A DNA stretch of 64,000 nt from Bacteroidales bacterium UBA5349 (GCA_002410065.1 DHQB01000028.1:1-64000), one strand, 5' to 3'; numbered from the stretch's first letter, positions 42,585 to 52,698 are shown. Notes: generated by a model not told the origin, from the sequence alone. Program-made: numbers and translations.

Positions 42585-43493
42585 CTATCCTTCCTGAATG
42601 GGCTTGAATCCGTTTCCCAGTATTTCGTTTGCATCAATAACTGTGATAAACGCATCGGGGTCAACCTTAACAATAAAATCCCTAATCATATATACTTCCC
42701 TACGGCTAACATTTGTGAATATAATTTTCTTTTCCTGACCTTTGTACATGCCAATACCGCTAATTAAAGTGCCTCCACGTTCAATGTCGTTAATAAGCAT
42801 CTCCCCTATTTCCTCGTACTTGTTAGAGATGATAAAAAGAGTTTTATCGTAGCTAACCCCCTGAATAGTCATGTCAATTACCTTCCCGGTGATATAGATT
42901 ACAATCCATGAGTATAGTGGGATTTTCCAATCCTTAAAGGCCACAAGCGCTATTAGTACAATTGCGGAATCAACATAAATCATCAATTGCCCAAGAGGGA
43001 GACGGGTGTACTTTGCTATAATCATTGCAATTATATCGGATCCGCCACTAGTTGCCTTTGCTTTAAAAATTAAGCCAAGGCCAAAGCCAATTAACACACC
43101 ACCAAAAACTGCTGATAGCAGTACATCATCAACAAGCGGATTGTATCCAAAAAGCCAGTGTTGTGCATCAATAAAGAATGAGGTAAGGATAAAACCAATA
43201 ACCGTTTTTATACCAAAACGGGGGCCAAGTAGTTTTATGCCTATAATGGTAAGTGGAATGTTCAGGGCTAATCCAACCGCACCAATAGGAAGACCCTCCG
43301 GTGCCCAGCTAAAAAGCCCCTCAGTCAGGTAGTGCAAAACGATACCGATACCATAAACACCTCCTGGTGCAATTCGGTGAGGGTCAATAAAGAATACAAA
43401 ACCCGATGCAAGGATAAAAGCGCCGATCACAATTAAGCTCCAGACTTGAAACCATTGCTTTGAGAACAATTTTTCCTTAGTAAGGTAGTTCAT
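42585..43493 (-). CDS. YitT family membrane protein (DUF161/DUF2179)
   Basis: This 302-residue protein has five to six helices in the N-terminal 200 residues (FILASGFVFFIDPHRIAPGG, AVFGGVLIGFGLGLIFKAKA, TSGGSDIIAMIIAKYTRLPL). A cytoplasmic DUF2179 domain follows at about 215-295 (GVSYDKTLFIISNKYEEIGE, TNVSRREVYMIRDFIVKVDP). YitT proteins are widespread with uncertain transport function. It follows the polyprenyl synthase gene by 62 bp on the same strand. Confidence 0.9.
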   Translation of the reverse strand: MNYLTKEKLFSKQWFQVWSLIVIGAFILASGFVFFIDPHRIAPGGVYGIGIVLHYLTEGLFSWAPEGLPIGAVGLALNIPLTIIGIKLLGPRFGIKTVIGFILTSFFIDAQHWLFGYNPLVDDVLLSAVFGGVLIGFGLGLIFKAKATSGGSDIIAMIIAKYTRLPLGQLMIYVDSAIVLIALVAFKDWKIPLYSWIVIYITGKVIDMTIQGVSYDKTLFIISNKYEEIGEMLINDIERGGTLISGIGMYKGQEKKIIFTNVSRREVYMIRDFIVKVDPDAFITVIDANEILGNGFKPIQEG

Positions 43494-43555
43494 TTTTAAA
43501 AGGTTAAGTTGAGAGATATGGGTTACAACTCAATAACTGATCAGAATCATGCCAG

Positions 43556-44530
43556 TTAGCTATTTCTGCTCATTATCTTTTCAGCCAGACAAGAAAGAAT
43601 ATCTTTTCGTTCAGGGTAAATGCTAATCTTGTTTAGCGCAGCCATTGCGTTTTGGCTATACTCGTCAATTTTAGTTTTAGTAATTTCCTTAACACCAATC
43701 TCGTTATATATCTTTAGCACGCCCTCAATCTTTTGCTGGGGGTCAATATTTTCGGCTTTAAAGTAGCTGTTTAGCAGTTCAAATGAATTGCCTTTAGCAA
43801 GACTATATGCCTTGATGGTTAGGAACGTTTTCTTATTTGCCAAAATATCACCGCCAATCTTTTTGCCAAAAGAGTTTACGTCTCCGTAGCTGTCTAGCAA
43901 ATCATCCTGTAGCTGAAAGGCCAGTCCAAGGTTTTTGCCAAATTCTCCAATTTGCGTAATATCCGATTGTGAGGCTCCGCCTATTATTGCACCAATCTGT
44001 AAGGCACCTTTAAGTAGGATAGATGTTTTTAACTCAATCATGGTAAGGTATTCGTCCTGTGTAACATACTGATTGGTTTCAAAATCCATATCCATTTGCT
44101 GGCCATCACATACGCCAAGGGCAAGTGAGTTAAAAACGTTGAGCACAGGGATAAGAAACTCTTTGTCGGTTTTGGAAAGAAGTTGATAAGCTAAAATACT
44201 AAGCGCATCGCCAGAGAGAATGGCTATATCTGAATTCCACTTAGCAAAAACTGTTGGATTGTTTCGTCTAATGGGTGCATTATCCATAATGTCATCGTGG
44301 ATAAGCGTGAAGTTATGGAAAAGTTCAATGGCAAGGGCAGGGTTAAGGGCCTTCTCGATGGATTCTGAAAAAGCATTACAGGCAGCCAATACCAGAACAG
44401 GGCGAATTCGTTTACCACCAGTCGCCAATGTATAGTTGATGGGCTCGTAAAGACGTTTGGGCTCCTTGGGTATCGAAAGGTTCATTATCCCTTTATCAAC
44501 AATTTCGCTAAGGCTTTCAAGGCTGTACAT
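43556..44530 (-). CDS. Polyprenyl (isoprenyl) diphosphate synthase
   Basis: This 324-residue trans-prenyltransferase condenses isopentenyl diphosphate with an allylic primer. The first aspartate-rich motif is DDIMD (79-83) in LIHDDIMDNAPIRR and the second is DDLLD (209-213) in AFQLQDDLLDSYGD; GGKRIRPVL binds the diphosphate. Phe74 lies at position -5 from the first motif, a place where bulky residues shorten the product in some families, so a C15-C20 product is possible, but this is weak evidence. It sits between the RND exporter and YitT genes. Confidence 0.92.
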   Translation of the reverse strand: MYSLESLSEIVDKGIMNLSIPKEPKRLYEPINYTLATGGKRIRPVLVLAACNAFSESIEKALNPALAIELFHNFTLIHDDIMDNAPIRRNNPTVFAKWNSDIAILSGDALSILAYQLLSKTDKEFLIPVLNVFNSLALGVCDGQQMDMDFETNQYVTQDEYLTMIELKTSILLKGALQIGAIIGGASQSDITQIGEFGKNLGLAFQLQDDLLDSYGDVNSFGKKIGGDILANKKTFLTIKAYSLAKGNSFELLNSYFKAENIDPQQKIEGVLKIYNEIGVKEITKTKIDEYSQNAMAALNKISIYPERKDILSCLAEKIMSRNS

Positions 44531-44583
44531 TAGTTTCTATTTAAGGGGTTGATATTATTGTAAATTTAAGCCTAATGGGATTA

Positions 44584-46920
44584 TTATTTAGTAAAAGAAT
44601 TATCAAAATGCTTCAATTTAGGCTCATTGCCTCTTCCTAATGTCAAAAGCAATGAGGGTAATAGTATTAGATTATTGAAAATTGCTACCAGAAGGGTAAG
44701 CGAAACGAGTAATCCAAGCGAAACGGTTCCTCCAAATTTTGAAGCAACAAATATCCCAAATCCAAAGAAAAGCACTAGAAATGTGTACATCATACTTACT
44801 CCTGTCTCTTTTATTGCACAAACAACAGAGGCCTTTGTGTTGTTATTTGTTCTGATAAGCTCTTGTCGGTATTTTGTTAGAAAATGAATGGAGTTATCCA
44901 CCGATATTCCATATGCAATACTAAAAACAATTACCGTACTTGGTTTTAAAGAAATTCCCCAATATCCCATTGCTGCTGCAGTTAGAAGCAACGGAATAAG
45001 ATTTGGAATTATTGAGAGGATTACCATTCTCGGTTTTTTAAATAGCAAGGCCATTAAAACCGAGATAATTCCGATTGCTGCTAAAAGGCTGGTAAAAAGA
45101 CTCCAAACAAGGTAGTCGTTGCCTTTAGCTGCAATAATGCTGCCACCAGTTATTGAAACCGTGCTTGCCTGATCGCCAAAAATAGTGTCAACATCAGCTT
45201 TAATAACACCCTTTAATTCGTTAATTTTAATGGAGCCAATATCGGCAACATTGTATATGATTCGGGTAACGCTTGCTGTGCTATCAACAAATCTGCCCAA
45301 TAAATCGTTATTCCCCATTTTCTTAGGTAGATATGACATTATAAAGCCTCTTTCGAGCCCCGAGGGTAATTTATAGTGACTTTGGTTTCCATTATAGTAA
45401 CCCTGTCTTGCAAATTTAGCAGCCTCAGCAATTGACAGCGGGCGCGATAATTCTTTATAATCCTTAAGCTTCTCTTGCAGCATATTTATACGCTTAAGGG
45501 TTCCTTCCTGAATAACCCCACGAGGTTTTTCTGTATTCACTACTATTTCAAGGGGCATTACTCCCGAAAAGTTTTTTTCAAAGAATTTAAGATCCACATA
45601 TACTGGATGGTTTTTTGGAATATCATCTACCATATAGCCCTTGCTCTCAATCCTAAAAAGCCCAATTGCGCCCAATAGGATTAGTGCAATTGTTACGCTA
45701 AATACTACCTTACGTTTGTAAAGAACAGTTGTAACAATTCTGGTTTTTAATCCTTTAAGCCTTAAACTCTCGAGGTGCTGAAGGTGTTTAGGTTCGGGAG
45801 CAGGGAGAAAACTAAAAATAGAGGGGATTAGCAGAATCGAAATAAGAAAAACCCCAACTATATCAATAGCAGCAATTAGTCCAAACTCAACCAGAATTTG
45901 AATACCCGTAAACATAAATGTACCAAAACCAGCAGCTGTTGTAAGATTTGTTAGGAATGTAGCACTGCCTATTTTTTGTATAACTCTTTGTAGTGCCTTT
46001 ACCTTATTCCCATGTACACTATACTCATGATGATACTTATTTATGAGGTACACGCAATTGGGCACCCCAATAACAATTATTAGCGGAGGTAAAACAGCAG
46101 TAAGTAGCGTAATTTGAAAATCTAAAAGGGCCATTATACCTAGTCCCCAAATTACCGATACAGCCACCACAAGCATAGAGAAAAGAACTATTCTAAAAGA
46201 TCGGAAAAGGACGAAGATAATAATCGCAGTCATAAGAACTGCCAATGCGATGAACATGTACATTTCGCCCTCTATCATTCCACCAACAGTTGTTCGAATG
46301 TATGGCAGTCCCGAGTATCTTAGGTTATTGCCCGTGCTTTCTTGATAATGCTTAGTTTTATCAATAAGTTTCGACATAAATTCAACCCTGCTCTTCTGGC
46401 TAATTACCTCATACTTTATCGATACCATCATCAAGTATACACCTTCTTCTTTATTGTAAATTAGCCTATTATAGAATGGCAATGTATAGGCTAAGTCTTG
46501 TAAGGAATCAAGAGCAGACTGTGAGTTTACCTTATTGTTAAAGAGTTTATTGAAGGTAAATACCTTATTTTCTGTATCCTTTCCAATTGTGAATATATCG
46601 GAGATGGAAAAAACGTGCTCTATCCCATCAATTGCTCTAATTGTGTCTGCAAGGGCAATCCACTGTTCGAATCTATCGGATTGAAAAAATTTTTTATCCT
46701 CTACTCCAATTATCATCAGGTTTTCACCCTTACCAAAAATTTTGGTAAACTCTTTATGCTGAATTAAAAGACTATCGTTTTTAGGAAGAAGAGGGGTAGG
46801 TTCAAAGAAAAACTTTAATGAGGAAATTTGATAACCCATAAAAATGGTTATTAACCCTACAGAGATTAAAATGAACAACCTATTTCGAAGGATAATCCTT
46901 GCTATATGCTGAAAAATCAT
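44584..46920 (-). CDS. RND/MMPL-family exporter
   Basis: This 778-residue inner-membrane protein has about 12 helices in two similar halves, each with a large periplasmic loop (about 35-220 and 415-600), as in MMPL/HAE-type RND proteins. VLPPLIIVIGVPNCVYLINK and VFSIAYGISVDNSIHFLTKY are the sterol-sensing-like helix-4 segments. Such proteins export lipids, hopanoids or other hydrophobic compounds. The 53-bp gap to the polyprenyl synthase gene suggests a shared transcript and perhaps a lipid substrate. No membrane-fusion partner or TolC-like gene is present. Confidence 0.87.
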   Translation of the reverse strand: MIFQHIARIILRNRLFILISVGLITIFMGYQISSLKFFFEPTPLLPKNDSLLIQHKEFTKIFGKGENLMIIGVEDKKFFQSDRFEQWIALADTIRAIDGIEHVFSISDIFTIGKDTENKVFTFNKLFNNKVNSQSALDSLQDLAYTLPFYNRLIYNKEEGVYLMMVSIKYEVISQKSRVEFMSKLIDKTKHYQESTGNNLRYSGLPYIRTTVGGMIEGEMYMFIALAVLMTAIIIFVLFRSFRIVLFSMLVVAVSVIWGLGIMALLDFQITLLTAVLPPLIIVIGVPNCVYLINKYHHEYSVHGNKVKALQRVIQKIGSATFLTNLTTAAGFGTFMFTGIQILVEFGLIAAIDIVGVFLISILLIPSIFSFLPAPEPKHLQHLESLRLKGLKTRIVTTVLYKRKVVFSVTIALILLGAIGLFRIESKGYMVDDIPKNHPVYVDLKFFEKNFSGVMPLEIVVNTEKPRGVIQEGTLKRINMLQEKLKDYKELSRPLSIAEAAKFARQGYYNGNQSHYKLPSGLERGFIMSYLPKKMGNNDLLGRFVDSTASVTRIIYNVADIGSIKINELKGVIKADVDTIFGDQASTVSITGGSIIAAKGNDYLVWSLFTSLLAAIGIISVLMALLFKKPRMVILSIIPNLIPLLLTAAAMGYWGISLKPSTVIVFSIAYGISVDNSIHFLTKYRQELIRTNNNTKASVVCAIKETGVSMMYTFLVLFFGFGIFVASKFGGTVSLGLLVSLTLLVAIFNNLILLPSLLLTLGRGNEPKLKHFDNSFTK

Positions 46921-46949
46921 ATTTATTTTTTCTTAAAAAATTGATGCAG

Positions 46950-46957
46950 CAAAGTTA
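46950..46957 (-). promoter_or_regulatory. TAnnTTTG -7 box for the RND exporter operon
   Basis: The minus strand reads TAACTTTG followed by CTGC, 30 bp ahead of the exporter ATG (46920). No spaced TTG is visible. The rest of 46921-47144 shows only an imperfect TACTTTTA (47113-47120) that may serve the divergent Na/Pi gene. Confidence 0.45.
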
Positions 46958-47144
46958 GCAAATAAGATTTAAGGGTACTATATGCTTAAATTCATTCTTG
47001 AAAAATATTGACCAATTAAGCCTTACATTACATTTATATAACAAAAAACAGGGTTATTTAAAAATTAGCTTTAAAATAACATTGGGTGGTTTCTGAAACA
47101 GCCAAATAGACATACTTTTACAGCGAATTTTAATCGTTACCACT

Positions 47145-48869
47145 ATGAATTATGGCGTGATGCAGTTTTTGCAACTTGTAGGTTCTTTGGGACTCTTCCT
47201 GTTCGGGATGAAGATGCTTAGTGAATCCTTACAAAAGGTTGCTGGTGATAGAATGCGAAATATTTTGGCATCCATGACCTCAAACCGTTTTAAAGGGATA
47301 TTAACGGGACTAATCGTAACTGCTGTAGTACAGTCAAGTTCTGCAACAACCGTTATGCTGGTTAGTTTTGTAAACGCAGGGTTAATTTCTCTTACCCAGT
47401 CCATTGGGGTAATAATGGGAGCTAATATTGGAACCACAGTAACCGCTTGGTTGATTTCGCTTTTAGGTTTTAAGTTTTCCATAAGTTTAATAGCACTTCC
47501 TATAATTGGACTAGGTTTTCCACTCGTCTTTAGCAAAAACAACACCCGTAAATCATGGGGAGAACTTCTAGTAGGGTTTTCTCTTCTGTTTTTAGGCTTA
47601 GATTTTCTTAAAAATTCAGTTCCTGACATAAGCGGGAGCCCTGATGTTCTTGCCTTTTTATCAAACTATACGGATCAAGGGCTTTTCTCTGTGTTGCTTT
47701 TTGTTGGTATAGGCACAATACTAACAGTTGTTATTCAATCGTCTAGTGCTACCATGGCACTTACTCTTGTAATGTGTAATAGTGGGTGGATTTCCTACGA
47801 GTTAGCAGCAGCAATGGTTTTAGGTGAGAATGTTGGAACCACCATTACAGCAAATATTGCAGCGGCCATAGCAAACGTACAAGCAAAGCGAACAGCTAGG
47901 GCACACCTTGTCTTCAATATTATTGGTGCTTTTTGGATGATTCTGGTTTTTAAAACTTTTATTGGCCTTTGTGCAGATCTTGCCATTAAATTCGGCGGTC
48001 AAAACCCATTTGAGAACCCTGCGGGAGTGCCTATTGCCCTTTCCATATATCACTCCACTTTCAATATTGTTAACGTTTTATTGCAGGTATCCTTTGTACC
48101 GCTTATTGTTAAGTTGGTAACCCGAATGGTTCCAGCACGTAGTTCGGAGGACGAGGAGTTTAGATTACAACACATTGGCATTGGGTTGCTTTCTACAGGA
48201 GAACTTTCATTATTGCAAGCCAAAAAAGAGATTATTAACTATGGAAAGCGGAGCTATAAAATGTATGGTTTTTTTAAGGAGCTGTTTACTGAGACAAACG
48301 AAAAGAACTTTAAGAATATATACGAACGCATTGAGAAGTACGAAGAAATTAGCGATAGGGTGGAGGTTGAAATTGCCACGTATTTAACAAAGGTTTCAAC
48401 CCATGATTTGAGCGAGGAAAGCTCAAGGCGCTTGCAGGCAATGCTAAACATTATTAATGATATCGAGAGCGTATCGGATAGCAATTACAATCTTGCCAAA
48501 ACCCTTAATCGAAAGCGCAAGGCCAATATTTGGTTTAACCAAGAGGTTCGCGATAATCTAAACTATATGTTTACTTTGGTTGATGATGCTTTCCGAGTAA
48601 TGCTCGAAAACCTTGAGGTTGGGTACACAAACATCAACCTTGGACCAGCTTATGAGGCTGAAGAGAAGATAAACCAGTTTAGAAATAAACTTAAGAAGGA
48701 GCACATAAAGAATGTTGAGGAGGTAAAGTATAAATATCAGGCTGGCGTAATGTACAACGATTTATACTCCGAAGCAGAGAAGTTGGGCGATTACATTATC
48801 AACGTTTCTGAGGCTATTGCAGAGATTAATAAGCCAGTAAAGAAAGCAGTGCTAAGGCATCAGTTGTAG
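47145..48869 (+). CDS. Na/Pi cotransporter family protein with PhoU-like domain
   Basis: This is a 574-residue inner-membrane protein. Two repeated halves carry the family hallmark QSSSAT (TAVVQSSSATTVMLVSF and TVVIQSSSATMALTLVM), each followed by a glycine-rich GANIGTTVTAW / GENVGTTITAN helix. Residues about 350-565 form a helical PhoU-like cytoplasmic domain. It is predicted to move phosphate with sodium, import or export direction unclear. It converges on atpG with a 10-bp gap and no terminator. Confidence 0.92.
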   Translation: MNYGVMQFLQLVGSLGLFLFGMKMLSESLQKVAGDRMRNILASMTSNRFKGILTGLIVTAVVQSSSATTVMLVSFVNAGLISLTQSIGVIMGANIGTTVTAWLISLLGFKFSISLIALPIIGLGFPLVFSKNNTRKSWGELLVGFSLLFLGLDFLKNSVPDISGSPDVLAFLSNYTDQGLFSVLLFVGIGTILTVVIQSSSATMALTLVMCNSGWISYELAAAMVLGENVGTTITANIAAAIANVQAKRTARAHLVFNIIGAFWMILVFKTFIGLCADLAIKFGGQNPFENPAGVPIALSIYHSTFNIVNVLLQVSFVPLIVKLVTRMVPARSSEDEEFRLQHIGIGLLSTGELSLLQAKKEIINYGKRSYKMYGFFKELFTETNEKNFKNIYERIEKYEEISDRVEVEIATYLTKVSTHDLSEESSRRLQAMLNIINDIESVSDSNYNLAKTLNRKRKANIWFNQEVRDNLNYMFTLVDDAFRVMLENLEVGYTNINLGPAYEAEEKINQFRNKLKKEHIKNVEEVKYKYQAGVMYNDLYSEAEKLGDYIINVSEAIAEINKPVKKAVLRHQL

Positions 48870-48879
48870 CAATCTGATA

Positions 48880-49767
48880 TTAACCTTTTAGCGCTTCAGC
48901 TCCCGATACTATTTCCAATATTTCATTGGTAATTGCTGCTTGTCGGGCCTTATTGTATTTCAATTTCAGGGCCTTGTTAAGCTCAGTGGCATTTTCTGTA
49001 GCCTGATGCATTGAGGTCATTCTTGCCCCATGTTCACCAACAGCGTTTTCGAGTAACATTTCGTAGAAAAAAGTTTTGACAGCTAGAGGTATTAGCACTT
49101 CTATGATATAATCCTTTGTTGGCTCAAAAATAAGGTTGGGTGCAACGTACTTGTTTTCAGTACTCTTAGGGGTACTAAAAGGTAGGATTCTTTTAATGGT
49201 AGGTACCTGAAAAGCAGGATTTTTAAACTCGTTAAAGGCAACATAAACAGCATCGTATTTCTGTGCAAGATATTCTTGTGTTAGCGTTTGCATGAATTCA
49301 CTAGAGCTGTTATATTCTGGCTTAATAACCATTTCTGTATTTTCGGAGAGTAGAGTAAACCCTCTTTTTTTGAAAAAATCCACACCCTTTTTCCCAAGGC
49401 AATAAAACTTAGTATTAGCTTTCCAGTTTTCACCAAATTCAGTGGGTGCGTTTTCTATAATTGTTTTTGCTAAGTTTTGGTTAAACCCAGCGCACATACT
49501 TGAGTTTGATGTGAGAACCACCAATGCAACACTGTTAAGAGCCGAAGGCTCTGCAAACCATTTCCTTAGGCTTGGGTCGTTTTCGTTAATGGTTGGAGCT
49601 ACCTGATGGAGTATATCGAGAACTTTATTGGAGTATGTTTTGTATCTAAGCAATGATTCATGCGCCTTGTGAAACTTAGCAGCAGATACCATCTTCATGG
49701 CGCTAGTAATTTTCTGCGTCGATGTGATGGAACTTATCCTGTTGCGTATTTCTTTTAAGCCGGACAT
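48880..49767 (-). CDS. atpG: F1 ATP synthase subunit gamma
   Basis: This 295-residue central rotor subunit has the N-terminal LKEIRNRISSITSTQKITSAMKMV-type helix (MSGLKEIRNRISSITST) and the C-terminal helix motif (MTSMHQATENATELNKALKL, YNKARQAAITNEILEIVSGA). It is the last gene of atpBEFHAG, 2 bp after atpA. Confidence 0.97.
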   Translation of the reverse strand: MSGLKEIRNRISSITSTQKITSAMKMVSAAKFHKAHESLLRYKTYSNKVLDILHQVAPTINENDPSLRKWFAEPSALNSVALVVLTSNSSMCAGFNQNLAKTIIENAPTEFGENWKANTKFYCLGKKGVDFFKKRGFTLLSENTEMVIKPEYNSSSEFMQTLTQEYLAQKYDAVYVAFNEFKNPAFQVPTIKRILPFSTPKSTENKYVAPNLIFEPTKDYIIEVLIPLAVKTFFYEMLLENAVGEHGARMTSMHQATENATELNKALKLKYNKARQAAITNEILEIVSGAEALKG

Positions 49768-49769
49768 GT

Positions 49770-51350
49770 CTATTTGCTAAGTTTGTTTGATATAATTGCT
49801 GCTATTTGAGTTAGTGTATCCGCCATTTCATCGGTAAAGATACCGTCGGCTATTTTTACCAAAAGTTCTGTATTACTGTCCCTAAGCTCTTGCAGAAACT
49901 CAATTTCAAAAGTTTTAATTTTATCTAATGGTACAGTTTTGAGTAACCCAGAAGTTCCACAGAAAATAATAGCGATCTGTTCCTCAATGGGGAAAGGGCT
50001 ATTCTCGTTTTGCTTAAGGATTTCAACGTTTTTAGATCCTCTATCCAGAATATTTAGGGTGGCGGTGTCCAAGTCAGATCCAAATTTCGAGAAAGCCTCA
50101 AGTTCTCTATACTGTGCTTGGTCTAGTTTAAGGGTACCAGCTACCTTTTTCATCGATTTAATTTGGGCTTTACCTCCAACCCTCGACACAGAGATACCTA
50201 CGTTAATGGCAGGACGAATTCCACTATTGAATAGGTTCGATTCTAAAAATATTTGACCATCGGTAATTGAAATTACGTTGGTAGGGATGTATGCCGATAC
50301 GTCGCCAGCTTGAGTTTCGATAATGGGGAGTGCAGTTAATGAGCCACCGCCCTTTACCAAGGGTTTAATAGACAGGGGCAAATCGTTCATTTGCGCAGCT
50401 ATCTCGTCGGACTTGATGATCTTAGCAGCTCTCTCGAGTAAGCGGCTATGAAGATAGAAAACGTCGCCAGGGTAAGCTTCTCTTCCAGGAGGCCTACGCA
50501 ATAGTAGAGAAACTTCTCTATATGAAACCGCTTGTTTTGAAAGGTCATCGAATATTACAAGAGCATGCCTGCCTGTATCCCTATAAAACTCTCCAATTGC
50601 AGCTCCAGCAAAGGGTGCATAGAATTGAAGTGCAGCTGGATCGGAGGCGTTTGCCGAAACGATTACGGTATAGGCATGAGCCCCATGTTTTTCAAGGGTT
50701 TTAGCTATGTTGGCAACGTTTGATCCTTTTTGTCCAATAGCCACATAAATACAGTAAACTGGTTCACCCTTATCGTAAAATTTTTTCTGATTTAGGATTG
50801 TATCTATTGCAATTGCTGTTTTACCAGTTTGTCTATCACCAATAATCAGTTCGCGTTGTCCTCTGCCAATCGGAATCATGGCATCAATAGCCTTAATACC
50901 AGTTTGTAGTGGCTCACTAACGGGTTGTCTGTATATTACCCCAGGAGCTTTGCGCTCAAGAGGCATCTCAAAGGTTTCGCCAGTAATAGGTCCCAGACCA
51001 TCAATTGGCTTTCCCACTGTATTTACTACTCTGCCAAGCAAACCATCCCCAACTTGTATTGAGGCGATTTGATTCGTTCTTTTCACACGGAAACCTTCTT
51101 TAACTTTTTCCGATGAGCCAAGCAGAACAATTCCAACATTGTCTGCCTCAAGGTTAAGTACTATGCCCATTACCCCCGACTCGAACTCAACTAGTTCGTT
51201 TGAGCGAACATTGGTTAAGCCAAACACACGGGCAATGCCATCACCAACTTGAAGTACTGTTCCAATCTCCTCAAACCCCGATTTAAGATCAATACCCTCG
51301 AGTTCTTTTTTAATTATATCGGAAACTTCTGATGCCTTAATATCTGTCAT
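49770..51350 (-). CDS. atpA: F1 ATP synthase subunit alpha
   Basis: This 526-residue non-catalytic nucleotide-binding subunit has the P-loop GDRQTGKTAIAIDTI and the segment PAINVGISVSRVGGKAQ. Length and order are normal. It is 14 bp after atpH. Confidence 0.98.
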   Translation of the reverse strand: MTDIKASEVSDIIKKELEGIDLKSGFEEIGTVLQVGDGIARVFGLTNVRSNELVEFESGVMGIVLNLEADNVGIVLLGSSEKVKEGFRVKRTNQIASIQVGDGLLGRVVNTVGKPIDGLGPITGETFEMPLERKAPGVIYRQPVSEPLQTGIKAIDAMIPIGRGQRELIIGDRQTGKTAIAIDTILNQKKFYDKGEPVYCIYVAIGQKGSNVANIAKTLEKHGAHAYTVIVSANASDPAALQFYAPFAGAAIGEFYRDTGRHALVIFDDLSKQAVSYREVSLLLRRPPGREAYPGDVFYLHSRLLERAAKIIKSDEIAAQMNDLPLSIKPLVKGGGSLTALPIIETQAGDVSAYIPTNVISITDGQIFLESNLFNSGIRPAINVGISVSRVGGKAQIKSMKKVAGTLKLDQAQYRELEAFSKFGSDLDTATLNILDRGSKNVEILKQNENSPFPIEEQIAIIFCGTSGLLKTVPLDKIKTFEIEFLQELRDSNTELLVKIADGIFTDEMADTLTQIAAIISNKLSK

Positions 51351-51364
51351 AGCGGTAGTATAAT

Positions 51365-51907
51365 CTATTGCACAATTCCCATTAGTTTTTTCTGCAGTTT
51401 GTTCAGTTCTCCCTTAACGCTTTTATCGAGTAATTTGTCATCAATGGTAAGAACAAACCCACCAATAAGCGAAGGGTTAATTGCAAACTCAATTTCAATC
51501 TTTTGGTTGAAAGCATTACTCAAAAACTTCTTAATTCCCTCTTTATTCTTACTGTTCATATCGGCAGGACTCTCAACACCTGCAAGTATAATACCATGCT
51601 TATCGCGGTAAAGTTTCTGGTAGTTTAACATTATCCCTTTTAGCTGATTTTCTCTGCCATTCTTTACCGCCAAAGCCACAAAATTTGATAGCAATGGTGC
51701 AGTTTTTTCCATAACCAGCTGAGTAGTTCTAAGTTTTTTGCTCGCAGTAATCATTGTCGATTGAAGCAGCAAAATAAAATCAGAATTGTTTTTCACGAGG
51801 CTAATTACACTATTTGATTGTGTATATACCTCGTGTTCAACCCCTTTGTCGCTAGACCATTGCAGGAGTGCACGTGCATAACTTAGTGTTATCCTACCTT
51901 GATCCAT
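51365..51907 (-). CDS. atpH: ATP synthase subunit delta
   Basis: This 180-residue peripheral-stalk subunit has YARALLQWSSDKGVEHEV at the N-terminus and SLIGGFVLTIDDKLLDKSVK at the C-terminus, both diagnostic for delta/OSCP. The ATG is 1 bp behind the atpF stop. Confidence 0.94.
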   Translation of the reverse strand: MDQGRITLSYARALLQWSSDKGVEHEVYTQSNSVISLVKNNSDFILLLQSTMITASKKLRTTQLVMEKTAPLLSNFVALAVKNGRENQLKGIMLNYQKLYRDKHGIILAGVESPADMNSKNKEGIKKFLSNAFNQKIEIEFAINPSLIGGFVLTIDDKLLDKSVKGELNKLQKKLMGIVQ

Positions 51908-51908
51908 G

Positions 51909-52406
51909 TTAATTTTGAGATGAAATTTCTTGAATAATAGAGTTTATTTGTTCTTCATAAGCAACTTTATCCTTTAGCTCTTTCCGCAGGATTCGCTCAG
52001 TTGCTTGCATTACAATTTGAGTAGCGTATGCTTTAATTTCAATTTTAGCACTCTCTTTCTCGCGTTTAACAACTTCACGGGTCTGATCTAAAATCTTTTT
52101 TGACTCATCTTGCGCCGCTTGTTGTGCTTGCTGAACAATTTTTTCTTTTGTTTTATTCGCCTGTGCAATGATAACCGTTTTTTCTGCGTGTGCTTTAGCC
52201 AAAAGTTCGGCATTCCGATTTTCAAGGTTTGCCAATTCGTTGCGTGCAAGTTCAGCATCGCGAAGAGATTTTGCAATAAGTTCTTCACGATCCTTAATGC
52301 TATGGATTATGGTTTTCCATGCAAACTTCCTAAGGATGAAAAGAAGTATGCCGAACGATAGAGCCATCCAAAAAATTAAACCATAATCGGGAGTAATTAA
52401 ACCCAT
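51909..52406 (-). CDS. atpF: ATP synthase subunit b
   Basis: This 165-residue protein has an N-terminal membrane helix (about 8-25, GLIFWMALSFGILLFILRKF) and a long charged coiled-coil helix to the C-terminus, typical of b. Only one b gene is present, so the stalk is a homodimer. Confidence 0.95.
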   Translation of the reverse strand: MGLITPDYGLIFWMALSFGILLFILRKFAWKTIIHSIKDREELIAKSLRDAELARNELANLENRNAELLAKAHAEKTVIIAQANKTKEKIVQQAQQAAQDESKKILDQTREVVKREKESAKIEIKAYATQIVMQATERILRKELKDKVAYEEQINSIIQEISSQN

Positions 52407-52443
52407 AGCTAAAGTATTTTAGTTACTATTCCAATGCGAATTG

Positions 52444-52698
52444 TTAGAGCAGAATTACTAGAGCACAAATGATAATAGCAAAAAACGATACTCCTTCAAT
52501 AAGAGCAGCAGATATAACCATGCTACTACGGATATCGCCAGCTGACTCTGGTTGGCGAGCCATTGATTCAAGTGCGGTGGCACCAATTTTACTAATACCG
52601 TAGGATGCACCAAGTACAATTATGCTTGAGCCAATTGCAGCACCAATTTTAGCTAATGCCATTCCAGCAACTTCCAAAATAATAAATAATGTTGTCAT
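52444..52698 (-). CDS. atpE: ATP synthase subunit c
   Basis: This 84-residue protein is a two-helix hairpin with the polar loop ARQPES. The ion-binding Glu68 in SAALIEGVSFF is followed by Gly, not by the Ser/Thr of sodium-type c subunits. By alignment on ARQPE the sodium-ligand Gln of helix 1 is replaced by Ile35. This points to a proton-coupled ring. Confidence 0.96.
   Translation of the reverse strand: MTTLFIILEVAGMALAKIGAAIGSSIIVLGASYGISKIGATALESMARQPESAGDIRSSMVISAALIEGVSFFAIIICALVILL

Noticed and set aside
43522..43527. Minus-strand TGTAAC before the YitT gene as an ECF target
   Set aside because: The bases 16-17 bp downstream do not form CGTC.
47150..47629. 159-codon open frame antisense to the Na/Pi gene
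   Set aside because: It mirrors the hydrophobic repeat of the real gene and has no domain or start signal of its own.
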